Under the pieces are notes generated by a model. The model was not told the origin of the DNA, ran no database searches, and was given only the letters and a program-made list of their open reading frames with translations. A program made the position numbers and the translations under genes. Below, piece by piece: positions 48,676 through 61,808 of a stretch of DNA of 64,000 bases (position 1 is the stretch's first letter; each line of letters opens with the position of its first letter). The DNA is from Aquabacterium soli (GTDB taxonomy: Bacteria; Pseudomonadota; Gammaproteobacteria; Burkholderiales; Burkholderiaceae_C): contig NZ_RSED01000011.1 in assembly GCF_003933735.1 (NCBI RefSeq), positions 1-64,000 of the forward strand, given 5' to 3'.

Positions 48676-50087
48676 AGATCGAACGACTGAAGGCGTTGTC
48701 ACTGACCGCTCGCTTGACATTGTTCTTCACCTTGACGTCCGTGTGCATTGTGCTGGGCTTGGGCAGCCTGCTTATGTACGCTGCAGACCAGCATTTCATC
48801 GATTTGGACCGCTTCACCCTCAGTGACAAGCAACTCCTCATCAAGGACATCCTAACGAAGTCGCGCTCTCAAGATGACGCCCGCAAAAGATTGAGCGAGG
48901 CCTTGAATCACCACCACGGCATGTACATCTCTGCCAAAGGCATTGACGGATCAACACTCTATAGTTCAGATCGGTTTTCTCCGCCTGGGCAAGTGGCGCC
49001 GGGGCTGAGCCAGCCTGACGAGCAGGTGATTCAAAGGTGGCAGAGTCAAGGGCGGGAATACCGGGCGCTTCGCATGCAGCAAAGCCCTGGATACGACCCC
49101 ACCAACGCCCTTGACGTTGTTGTGGCCATTGACACGAAACACCACGACGAATTCATCGCCCAACTCGGCCGAACCTTGGCGATTTACACGGTACTTGCGA
49201 TGATCGCCAGCGGCATGTTCAGTTGGTTTGCTGCCCACCAGGGTCTTGCTCCGTTGAGGGCGATGAAATCGCGTGCTGCGACAGTTTCCGGGAGGCAACT
49301 TGACGAGCGGATGCCTGTCGGCTCAGTTCCCATTGAGATGGCCGATCTGGCAAAGGAACTCAACAGCATGTTGGACAGGCTGCAAAGTGATTTTCAGCGT
49401 TTGTCAGATTTCTCCTCCGATCTGGCGCATGAACTGCGCACACCTATCAGCAACTTGATGACGCAAACACAGGTTGTCCTGTCATCGCAACGTGACACGG
49501 AGACCTATCGAGATACCCTGGCATCTAACGTCGAGGAGTTTCAGCGCTTGGCCAGAATGGTGTCAGACATGCTTTTTCTGGCCAAGACTGAACGCAGCTT
49601 TGCCATACCTCAAAAGGAGCATTTTCAAGCGTCATCAGAAATCCAGAAACTCGTAGAGTTCTACGATGCCGTCGCGGAAGAAAAATCCATCCGCATCAAC
49701 CTTGTGGGCGATGATCTGATCACAGGTGACAGGCTGATGTTCAGGAGGGCCGTCAGCAATCTGCTGTCAAATGCCCTTCGCCACACACCGAGCAGCGGAG
49801 ACGTTTGCATCTCCGTGCGAAAAGCAGAGCCCTATATCGAGGTGGCTGTTGCCAATTCGGGCGAAGACATCGACCCCAAGGTTTTACCAAGGTTGTTCGA
49901 TCGATTCTTCCGTGCAGACCCCGCTCGGGCTCACCCATCCAGCGACGGCGCAGGACTGGGTCTGTCCATCACCCGTGCGATTGTCGAAGCCCACAGCGGA
50001 AAAGTCGCCGTCACCTCAGAGCATGGGCGTACCTGCTTCACGCTGAGTTTCCCGGTGGGCGACAGGGCGAACCCGACCCACGCCTGA
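48672..50087 (+). CDS. copS: CopS/CusS-family sensor histidine kinase
   Basis: This 471-residue kinase has membrane segments near 12-35 and 165-188 that flank a periplasmic sensor domain, then a HAMP linker, His253 in [12 protein letters not shown] and the ATP-binding [17 protein letters not shown]. It senses periplasmic copper and phosphorylates CopR. His-rich stretches (NHHHGM, KHHDEF) in the sensor domain fit metal binding. Confidence 0.9.
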   Translation: MKIERLKALSLTARLTLFFTLTSVCIVLGLGSLLMYAADQHFIDLDRFTLSDKQLLIKDILTKSRSQDDARKRLSEALNHHHGMYISAKGIDGSTLYSSDRFSPPGQVAPGLSQPDEQVIQRWQSQGREYRALRMQQSPGYDPTNALDVVVAIDTKHHDEFIAQLGRTLAIYTVLAMIASGMFSWFAAHQGLAPLRAMKSRAATVSGRQLDERMPVGSVPIEMADLAKELNSMLDRLQSDFQRLSDFSSDLAHELRTPISNLMTQTQVVLSSQRDTETYRDTLASNVEEFQRLARMVSDMLFLAKTERSFAIPQKEHFQASSEIQKLVEFYDAVAEEKSIRINLVGDDLITGDRLMFRRAVSNLLSNALRHTPSSGDVCISVRKAEPYIEVAVANSGEDIDPKVLPRLFDRFFRADPARAHPSSDGAGLGLSITRAIVEAHSGKVAVTSEHGRTCFTLSFPVGDRANPTHA

Positions 50088-50297
50088 CGTGCTCGTTCTG
50101 TTGTGGAATTGGCATCCAGGCACCCGGTGCCGCGCAATGCGCGCCCTCTGCCATTGATCTAGATCAAGCTGGCTGGCGTTAATGGCCTCAATGACACCAA
50201 GATAACAAACCTGTAATCTCCGGCTCACCTGCATGAAAGGTGCCGCCACTAAGCTGAACTCACCACAACCGTTCGCCTAGCGAATACTGGAGTCAGC

Positions 50298-50657
50298 ATG
50301 ATCGTCAATCAACGCAATTTCTCTGCCGCAGCCCTGGTTTTTTTGGCACTGAACGGAATGGCCTTTGCACAATCAAAGGCAGAAGATCACTCGGCACATC
50401 ACCCTGCGGCGTCGGCGTCGGCATCCGCGTCAGTTGTTGCCCCAAGCGCATCGACTTCGTCGGCCATGGGCGAGTCAATGGGCATGCACGCCCACATGGA
50501 AAAGCACCACGCCGAAATCCAGCGAATCATGAAGATCCGAGACTTCAAGAAGCGCCAGGAAGCCATGAATGAGCACATGAAAGCCATGAAGGAAAGCGGC
50601 TGTCCAATGATGAAGGACGGCATGGGCATGGGCCCGGCATCCGGTACGAAAAAGTGA
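50298..50657 (+). CDS. Met/His-rich periplasmic protein, 119 residues
   Basis: A signal peptide ends near AFAQS. The mature part is low-complexity (ASASASASVV), then rich in Met and His (MGESMGMHAHMEKHHAEIQR, MNEHMKAMKESGCPMMKDGM). This suits copper or silver sequestration in the periplasm, like PcoE/SilE-type proteins, though the sequence is not clearly a member. GGAG precedes the ATG. It comes 210 bases after copS. Confidence 0.65.
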   Translation: MIVNQRNFSAAALVFLALNGMAFAQSKAEDHSAHHPAASASASASVVAPSASTSSAMGESMGMHAHMEKHHAEIQRIMKIRDFKKRQEAMNEHMKAMKESGCPMMKDGMGMGPASGTKK

Positions 50658-50692
50658 TTTCCACGTAAACACTCGCAATACACGGAGCGCAA

Positions 50693-50968
50693 ATGACAAA
50701 CGCACACACCCCTCACCAAAGCAGCACTGGACGCCCATCGTTTCTGAGGTCCCCGGTCGGCGTAGCGTTGATCATGGTCGGCGCCATTCTGGCGTTCTTC
50801 GTATTGCGAGAGCACTGGTCGCATGTCGTGGGTAAGCTGCCCTATCTGTTGTTATTGGCATGCCCACTGATGCACCTGTTCGGGCATGGCCATGGCGGTC
50901 ACGGAGGGCAAAAGCACGGGTCTGACACGCCACAGGAATCGGCAGATTCTGGCAAGACAACCCGATGA
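50693..50968 (+). CDS. DUF2933-family small membrane protein
   Basis: This 91-residue protein has two membrane segments. The hallmark LPYLLLLACPLMHLFGHGHG is followed by a glycine/histidine tail (GGHGGQKHG). DUF2933 proteins are common beside copper-efflux genes; the function is unknown. It is followed at 100 bases by the YHS copper ATPase. Confidence 0.75.
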   Translation: MTNAHTPHQSSTGRPSFLRSPVGVALIMVGAILAFFVLREHWSHVVGKLPYLLLLACPLMHLFGHGHGGHGGQKHGSDTPQESADSGKTTR

Positions 50969-51068
50969 AGTGCATACAACATGAGTTTGGAGCGGCCTAC
51001 GAGGTCCATGCTTTCATGACACCAAGGTTCCTGCCGCGCTTTTTCCAATCACCGCTGGAGAGCTGCCC

Positions 51069-53429
51069 GTGAATGAAAATCACAGCCATCACCACTCACC
51101 AAGCGATAGCACCGCATTGCTTGACGACGAAGTCAAGGATCCAGTTTGTGGCATGACGATCAGGCAGCAATCGGCACTGACCGAGAGCTACGCAGGCAAG
51201 ATGTTCTTCTTCTGCAGCGAACGCTGCAAAGCCAAATTCCTCTCAAGCCCAGATCGGTTCGTCTTGCCGAACGAGGCGCAGCAGGCTGAAGCAAGTCCTC
51301 CTCAGTTACCAGCCTCGGAGCAACTCACAGGCGCCACCTATACCTGCCCCATGCACCCGGAGGTTCGTCAGGACCACCCGGGCAACTGCCCCAAGTGCGG
51401 CATGACGCTGGAGCCCTTGCTTCCCATCCTGGATGACGACAACCCCGAGTTGCGTGACTTTCAGCAGCGCTTTTGGTGGACGCTTCCACTGACTGCCGTC
51501 GTATTCGTGCTGGCAATGTTCGGACACAACCTGAGGCTGATGGACATGACCGTCCAAAGCTGGGTGGAACTGCTCCTGGCCACACCCATCGTGCTATGGG
51601 GCGGTTGGCCCTTCTTCTATCGGGGCTGGCTATCGGTGGTGCATCGCAGCCCCAACATGTGGACATTGATCGGCCTGGGCACCGGTGCGGCGTACTGGTA
51701 CAGCGTCGTGGCCACCGTTGCGCCACAGGTCTTTCCTGCTTCTTTCATGGCAATGGGACGCGTGGCGGTTTACTTCGAAGCCGTTGCTGTGATCATTTCT
51801 CTGACGCTGCTTGGGCAGGTACTTGAACTGAAAGCACGCTCTCAAACCTCCGCGGCCATCAAGTCGCTCCTGGGTTTGGCGCCCAAGACAGCCCGGAGGT
51901 TAATGTCTGACGGGAGCGAAGAAGACGTCCCGTTGTCCCATGTCCACGTGGGGGACCGCTTGCGCGTGAGGCCCGGAGAGAAGGTTCCCGTGGACGGCAT
52001 CGTGGAGGAAGGCGCGAGCGCCGTGGACGAATCCATGCTGACTGGTGAGCCCATTCCCGTGAGCAAACGATCGGGCGACAAGGTCATAGGCGCGACGCTC
52101 AATACCAACGGTGCGCTGATCATGCGCTCGGAGCGGGTTGGGTCAGAGACCATGCTGTCGCAGATCGTGCAATTGGTGGCCCAGGCTCAGCGCTCCAAGG
52201 CCCCCATGCAACGCATGGCGGATGTCGTAGCTGGCTACTTCGTGATGGCCGTGGTCAGCATTGCGGTCCTGACGTTCTTCGGCTGGGGATTCTTCGGGCC
52301 GGATCCGAGCTGGGTGTACGGCCTGATCAACGCGGTATCTGTGCTGATCATCGCCTGCCCTTGTGCGCTGGGCCTGGCCACGCCCATGTCCATCATGGTG
52401 GCCACCGGAAAGGGAGCCACGCAAGGTGTCTTGTTCAGGGATGCTGCGGCCATCGAACGCATGCGTCAGGTCAATGCATTGATCGTGGACAAGACGGGCA
52501 CGCTCACAGAAGGCAAGCCAGCCTACGACCGCGCGGTGGCAGCCCCTGGCTGGGACGCCACCGAAGTATTGAGGTTGGCGGCAAGCCTCGATCAGGGGAG
52601 CGAGCATCCACTTGCCGATGCCATCGTGCGAGCAGCTCGTGAACAGGGCCTGCTCTTGGGCAAGCCGATCAATTTTGAAACTGGCACAGGCATTGGCGTA
52701 CAAGGGGAGGTAGATGGTCATCGCTTGGCGCTGGGCAACACCACCCTCATGCAACAGATCGGGGTTTCCGTAGAGAAACTTGTGCCGCAGGCAGAAGCGT
52801 TGCGCGCGGAGGGCGCCAGCGTCATGTACCTGGCGGTCAATGGCCAGATTGCCGGCTTACTGGCTGTCTCTGACCCCATCAAATCAAGCACTCCTGAGGC
52901 ACTGACCGTCCTTAGGGAGGCAGGTATCCGGATAGTGATGGCCACAGGCGACGGACAGACCACAGCAAAAGCGGTCGGCGCAAGGTTGGGTATCGATGAG
53001 GTTCATGGCGAGGTCAAGCCCGCAGACAAACTGTTGCTGGTCGAGCGCCTGCAGAAAGAGGGGTGTGTGGTGGCGATGGCCGGTGACGGCATCAACGATG
53101 CGCCCGCACTCGCTCGCGCGGATGTGGGTGTCGCGATGGGAACGGGTACAGATGTGGCCATGAACAGCGCCCAGATCACCCTGGTCAAAGGCGACCTCAG
53201 AGGGATTGCCACGGCGCGCATGCTATCCATGGCGACCGTGGCCAACATGAAGCAAAACCTGGCTTTCGCGTTCGTCTACAACGCCTTGGGCATTCCCATC
53301 GCAGCGGGTTTGCTGTATCCCCTGACCGGGTGGCTGCTGTCCCCATTGATTGCGGCTCTGGCCATGAGTCTGAGCTCCGTGTCGGTGATTGGCAATGCCC
53401 TGCGGCTACAGCGCTTCAAGAAAAAGTGA
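51069..53429 (+). CDS. copF: copper P1B ATPase with YHS and heavy-metal-binding N-terminal domains
   Basis: This 786-residue copper pump has an N-terminal YHS domain ([22 protein letters not shown]), then a heavy-metal-binding domain ([20 protein letters not shown]) in place of HMA repeats. The CPC motif in [33 protein letters not shown] and the Cu(I)-type helices [12 protein letters not shown] and [14 protein letters not shown] complete it. It is like CopF of Cupriavidus in layout. The GTG at 51069 starts the His-rich [11 protein letters not shown]. It closes the copRS arm. Confidence 0.9.
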   Translation: MNENHSHHHSPSDSTALLDDEVKDPVCGMTIRQQSALTESYAGKMFFFCSERCKAKFLSSPDRFVLPNEAQQAEASPPQLPASEQLTGATYTCPMHPEVRQDHPGNCPKCGMTLEPLLPILDDDNPELRDFQQRFWWTLPLTAVVFVLAMFGHNLRLMDMTVQSWVELLLATPIVLWGGWPFFYRGWLSVVHRSPNMWTLIGLGTGAAYWYSVVATVAPQVFPASFMAMGRVAVYFEAVAVIISLTLLGQVLELKARSQTSAAIKSLLGLAPKTARRLMSDGSEEDVPLSHVHVGDRLRVRPGEKVPVDGIVEEGASAVDESMLTGEPIPVSKRSGDKVIGATLNTNGALIMRSERVGSETMLSQIVQLVAQAQRSKAPMQRMADVVAGYFVMAVVSIAVLTFFGWGFFGPDPSWVYGLINAVSVLIIACPCALGLATPMSIMVATGKGATQGVLFRDAAAIERMRQVNALIVDKTGTLTEGKPAYDRAVAAPGWDATEVLRLAASLDQGSEHPLADAIVRAAREQGLLLGKPINFETGTGIGVQGEVDGHRLALGNTTLMQQIGVSVEKLVPQAEALRAEGASVMYLAVNGQIAGLLAVSDPIKSSTPEALTVLREAGIRIVMATGDGQTTAKAVGARLGIDEVHGEVKPADKLLLVERLQKEGCVVAMAGDGINDAPALARADVGVAMGTGTDVAMNSAQITLVKGDLRGIATARMLSMATVANMKQNLAFAFVYNALGIPIAAGLLYPLTGWLLSPLIAALAMSLSSVSVIGNALRLQRFKKK

Positions 53430-53436
53430 CGCACTT

Positions 53437-53720
53437 GAAATCCTGGTCTATCTGCCAGCGCTGGTACTCAAGCAGGGCAAGTCCATGTGGCTCCTGCTGC
53501 CTGCTGCGACAGCGCTGAGTTTGTTCTCCGTGGCTGCCGACGCTGCACCCCACGGCGGCCGGGCGAACCTACGCGGCCTGTGGTGATGTCTACATTTTCG
53601 GGGCCTTGGCGTGGCTGTGGCAAGTGGATGGCATCACCCCAAGCCGCTGGGACAGCGGTCTGGGCCTGCATGGCGCTGGCTGGGAAGGCCTTCATTGCGT
53701 TTCAGCCAACGTCGTCCTGA
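53437..53720 (+). pseudogene. ynfA / UPF0060-family membrane protein, frameshifted
   Basis: Three reading frames together spell a UPF0060 protein: EILVYLPALVLKQGKSMWLL to SLFSVA in one, [20 protein letters not shown] then DGITPSRWD in the next, and [15 protein letters not shown] in the third. At least two frameshifts and the loss of the start and of the LTLHP segment make it non-functional. It sits directly after the copper ATPase and is convergent with the DMT exporter. Confidence 0.75.
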
Positions 53721-53722
53721 CG

Positions 53723-54790
53723 TCAGTGGCCGTGCCGATGGTGCGCATCCGGAAAATGCGCATGGCTGTGGCTCATGGGGCGATGACGATGAACGTGCTT
53801 GTGCGGCACACCCGGCACGACAGGGCCATCGTGCTCATGTTGATGGTGCGCATCGTGAACATGCTCATGCGCGTGTTCCAGGGCCTCATGCGCATGCTCG
53901 TGCGCATGGTCCTCCGACAAGTGCAGCCAGACACCCCAAGCCATCAAGGCCGCAGCGACGAGCAACTGAACCGTGACAGGCTCGTGGAGAAGCAGCACAG
54001 ACACCAGCGCGCCAAAGAACGGCGCAACGGAGAAGTAGGCCCCTGTGCGCGACGCCCCCAGATGTCGCAGCGCCAGGACGAACAAGGTCAGGCTGGCTCC
54101 ATAGCTGAGAAACCCGAGCAAGCCCGCAGACAATGTGGTCTCCCAACCGGGCCACCCAGCGCCCAGCGCCACGGCCAAGACCAGGTTGGTGCTGCCCGCG
54201 CTCAATCCTTTGGCCATGGCAATGAAGCCGGCGTCGTTCAAAGCGACTTTGCGCGTCAGGTTGTTGTCCACAGCCCAGCCTAAACATGCCCCCAGCACCG
54301 CCAAGGATGGCCAGAGTGTCGAAGTGGCTGAGTGCTCAGCAGTTGCACCTGGCCAACTCAGCACCAGGGCACCGGCCACGATGGCGGCCATGCCCAGCGC
54401 GATGCGCCGGTCCACGTTCTCCTTGAACACCACCCAGGCCAGCACGGCGGTCAACACACTCTCCGCATTGAGCAACAAGGACGATTGAGACGCCGACATG
54501 CCTGCCAACCCCGTCATCAACAGCACGGGCGCTGCGATGCCTCCTGTCACGATGGCGCCTGCCAACCAGGCCCAATCGCGCCAGGCCAGCGTCACCGGCT
54601 GAACATGCTGGAGGCGACGTACCACCCACAAGCCCATCCCCGAGCCCAGGTACAACAGCGCCGCCAGCAGCCATGGGCTGGTCTGAGCAAGCAGCACCTT
54701 GGCCAGCGGTGCGCTCACACCGAACAACAATGCGGCGAGCAGCGCCGACATGATCCCCGCATGTCGATGAGAGAGCATTTTTTGGATCAT
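53723..54790 (-). CDS. DMT-superfamily (EamA) exporter with His-rich tail
   Basis: This 355-residue protein has two EamA domains and ten membrane segments. After the last segment come about 65 residues rich in histidine ([50 protein letters not shown]), resembling CDF and ZIP metal-binding loops. It lies at the 3' end of the czc operon, so metal export or sensing is likely, though EamA proteins usually move small organics. The ATG at 54790 was chosen over a TTG at 54796. Confidence 0.75.
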   Translation of the reverse strand: MIQKMLSHRHAGIMSALLAALLFGVSAPLAKVLLAQTSPWLLAALLYLGSGMGLWVVRRLQHVQPVTLAWRDWAWLAGAIVTGGIAAPVLLMTGLAGMSASQSSLLLNAESVLTAVLAWVVFKENVDRRIALGMAAIVAGALVLSWPGATAEHSATSTLWPSLAVLGACLGWAVDNNLTRKVALNDAGFIAMAKGLSAGSTNLVLAVALGAGWPGWETTLSAGLLGFLSYGASLTLFVLALRHLGASRTGAYFSVAPFFGALVSVLLLHEPVTVQLLVAAALMAWGVWLHLSEDHAHEHAHEALEHAHEHVHDAHHQHEHDGPVVPGVPHKHVHRHRPMSHSHAHFPDAHHRHGH

Positions 54791-54825
54791 GGGCAAGCAG
54801 ATTCAAATAAGAGGTCTGTCATGAC

Positions 54826-55197
54826 TCAATAGCCCACATTTCGAGGGTCCACTTTTTTGAGCGCAAGGCGGCAATCCGTGATGCTGACATAAACCCAATC
54901 ACCCACAGCCACATCGACTTGATTGGGGATGGCCACGATGCGCTTGGCCCTCAGGTTGGGATTTCCCCCATAGCTGTAGGAGGCCAAAGCAAACCGATCG
55001 TACCCAGCATCGGCACTCACAGCCTTTCGACAGTCCTCCTTGCTGGATGGCACTGCCAATTGATCCTCTCCAACGGCCAGGATCTGCGCCCGTCGCCAGC
55101 CTTTGGCGTAGGCATCTGCCGTCACCTGCGGCCCTGTCGTACAGGCTGTGGTCAAAGTCGCAACGATGGCGACCAGCGTCATTTTCAGTTTCAGCAT
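54826..55197 (-). CDS. small lipoprotein between czcA and the DMT gene
   Basis: This 123-residue protein has a signal peptide and lipobox TTACTTG. The mature region includes CRKAVSADAGYDRFALASYS and VDVAVGDWVYVSITDCRLAL. No family is recognised. AAGGAG and a 6-base spacer precede the ATG at 55197. It is 25 bases after czcA, in the same transcription unit. Confidence 0.6.
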   Translation of the reverse strand: MLKLKMTLVAIVATLTTACTTGPQVTADAYAKGWRRAQILAVGEDQLAVPSSKEDCRKAVSADAGYDRFALASYSYGGNPNLRAKRIVAIPNQVDVAVGDWVYVSITDCRLALKKVDPRNVGY

Positions 55198-55222
55198 GAT
55201 GAGCTCCTTCAAGTTGAGACAG

Positions 55223-59994
<4,772 letters not shown>

Positions 59995-59998
59995 GGTG

Positions 59999-61240
59999 TC
60001 AGTCTTTCGTCGGGGTGGGCTCGCCCAGCAGTTCCAGCAAGCGGGCATCGGCTTGATGGGCCTGGGCGGCGGCGCTCAGCGCCTGTGTCTCTGCGTCGAA
60101 AAGGGTTCGCTGTGCGTCGAGCACGTCGAGGAAGCCGAACTTGCCCAGCTCGTAACCTTTGGTGCTGGCAGCGAAGGCTTGCCGCGCGGCAGGCAGCACT
60201 TTGTCGCGCAGCGTCTGGGCCTGCGTCAGGGCGGAGGTCAGTTGCGACAGGGCCTGCACGGCCTGCGCTTCCAAGCTGGCACGCAAGGCATCGAACTCGG
60301 CCCGGGCCTTGTCTTCGCGGCGGCTGGCTTCCAGGATGGCCCCCTGGTTGCGGTCGAACAGCGGCAGCACCAGGCTCACCCCCACGATGGGCTGGTCGCG
60401 ACCCAATTGCTGGTCGCGCTTGGCGCCCAGCGTCAAAGTCAGATCCGGAATGCGGCGCGCCCGCTCCAGGTCGCTCAGGGCTTGCCTGCGTGCGATTTCC
60501 TGTTGTGCTCTGGCGATGCCCGGCGAGGCTTCCAGCCGCTGCGACAGGGGCTCCCACTGCCCAGCGGCAGGCAATCGCCCGATGTCAACCTCGACGCGCT
60601 CGAATTTGGCGCTCGGATCACCCAGCGCTTGACGCAGTTGAGACCCCGCAGCACGCCACTCGCTTTGGGCAACGGCGTTGGCGGACAGCGCCTGGGCCTC
60701 TGCGACCTGTGCCTTGAGCTCTTCAACCGGAGACACCTTGCCAGCCAGCACCCGTTTGGAGGCGGCCTCACGCGCCTGAGAGGCCAAGCGGCCCAACTCG
60801 GCCGACAGCCGCACGCGCTCCTGCGCCACGGCCACGCCATAAAACGCCGCCATCACTTGGGATCTGACCTGAGCGCGCCGCGCGGCCACATCCAGCTCAG
60901 CTTGGCCTTGGGCCGCCCGCGCCGCATTGACGCGCGCCGAGCGCTTGCCACCCAGTTCAATGGGCTGGTTCAACTGGATGGTGGTGGTGCGCGTGGCCTG
61001 CCGTGTGTCTTCCACCAAAGTGGACAACTCGGGGTTCTGCCAGGCACCGGCTTGTTGGGTGGCCCCTTCGCTGGCTTCTCGCTCCAGCATCGAGGCGCGC
61101 AAATCAGGGTGGTGCGCCAGTGCCATGGACAGCGCCGCATCCAGGCTCAGACCTTGAGCCCAAGCCGCTTGAAACATGAAGGGAGCACACAGGGCCACAC
61201 ACGCCGCGCGCACCGCCCGGGAAACATCAAACCGTCGCAT
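59999..61240 (-). CDS. czcC: CzcC-type outer-membrane efflux protein
   Basis: This 413-residue TolC-family protein has a signal peptide to about FQAAWAQ and two OEP repeats (LDAALSMALAHHPDLRASML at the start, GYELGKFGFLDVLDAQRTLF at the end). It completes the tripartite Czc pump with CzcB and CzcA. It has no lipobox. Confidence 0.9.
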   Translation of the reverse strand: MRRFDVSRAVRAACVALCAPFMFQAAWAQGLSLDAALSMALAHHPDLRASMLEREASEGATQQAGAWQNPELSTLVEDTRQATRTTTIQLNQPIELGGKRSARVNAARAAQGQAELDVAARRAQVRSQVMAAFYGVAVAQERVRLSAELGRLASQAREAASKRVLAGKVSPVEELKAQVAEAQALSANAVAQSEWRAAGSQLRQALGDPSAKFERVEVDIGRLPAAGQWEPLSQRLEASPGIARAQQEIARRQALSDLERARRIPDLTLTLGAKRDQQLGRDQPIVGVSLVLPLFDRNQGAILEASRREDKARAEFDALRASLEAQAVQALSQLTSALTQAQTLRDKVLPAARQAFAASTKGYELGKFGFLDVLDAQRTLFDAETQALSAAAQAHQADARLLELLGEPTPTKD

Positions 61241-61330
61241 CGAATTCTCCGCAAATGAGCAGGGGGGATTCGGCGAGCAGGGTGAGGCCTCAGCTGGAGT
61301 GCCTCGGCTACGCGGCGCATGTCAAAACCA

Positions 61331-61344
61331 GGTGGTGAACCACC
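61331..61344. other. small hairpin between czcI-like and czcC
   Basis: GGTGGT and ACCACC pair around GA in the 160-base gap between the czcI-like gene and czcC. It may reduce or time translation of the pump genes. Confidence 0.3.
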
Positions 61345-61400
61345 CTATTCACATGGCCGGGATCACATCAGGAAGATGTGCAAAGACCCGTCTCGCCAAC

Positions 61401-61766
61401 TCAGCGCGAGAGGGGCCAATTGGGGCGGTCGATGCGGGTGGCATCGAAGGAAGCGTAGCTTGCCAAAGGCGAGGCTACCCCTTCAGCCTGCGGCAATGGT
61501 CCAGGCAGCAGCACACCGGCTGGCAGCAAGGAAACACTCGCGCAGCAATGGTGATCGTGATCAAGCATCGCCGATGCCTTGCCGACGTCACTCCCGCCGC
61601 GCTCATGGTGATCGCCATCAGCATCAGCATGGTGCTGATGCTCGTGGTGTCCCAAATGCTGCGACTGACGCTGGTCACTTTCGTGCAGGCAGTACGGCTC
61701 CATGGCCGCCCAGACGGACTGGAGCGGCAGCAGTACAAGCAGAAAGATGGCGATCAATCGACGCAT
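61401..61766 (-). CDS. czcI: CzcI-like secreted protein
   Basis: This 121-residue protein has a signal peptide (MRRLIAIFLLVLLPLQSVWA) and a His-rich segment (HLGHHEHQHHADADGDHHE, LDHDHHCCASVS). CzcI proteins sit directly upstream of czcCBA and are thought to modulate the response. The YCLHESDQRQSQHLGHHEHQ start is the family pattern. A terminal R and a PNWPLSR tail follow. Confidence 0.8.
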   Translation of the reverse strand: MRRLIAIFLLVLLPLQSVWAAMEPYCLHESDQRQSQHLGHHEHQHHADADGDHHERGGSDVGKASAMLDHDHHCCASVSLLPAGVLLPGPLPQAEGVASPLASYASFDATRIDRPNWPLSR

Positions 61767-61808
61767 GGCAATCAGTATATCGGCAGGCTGTTGAAAATGT
61801 GAACCCGA

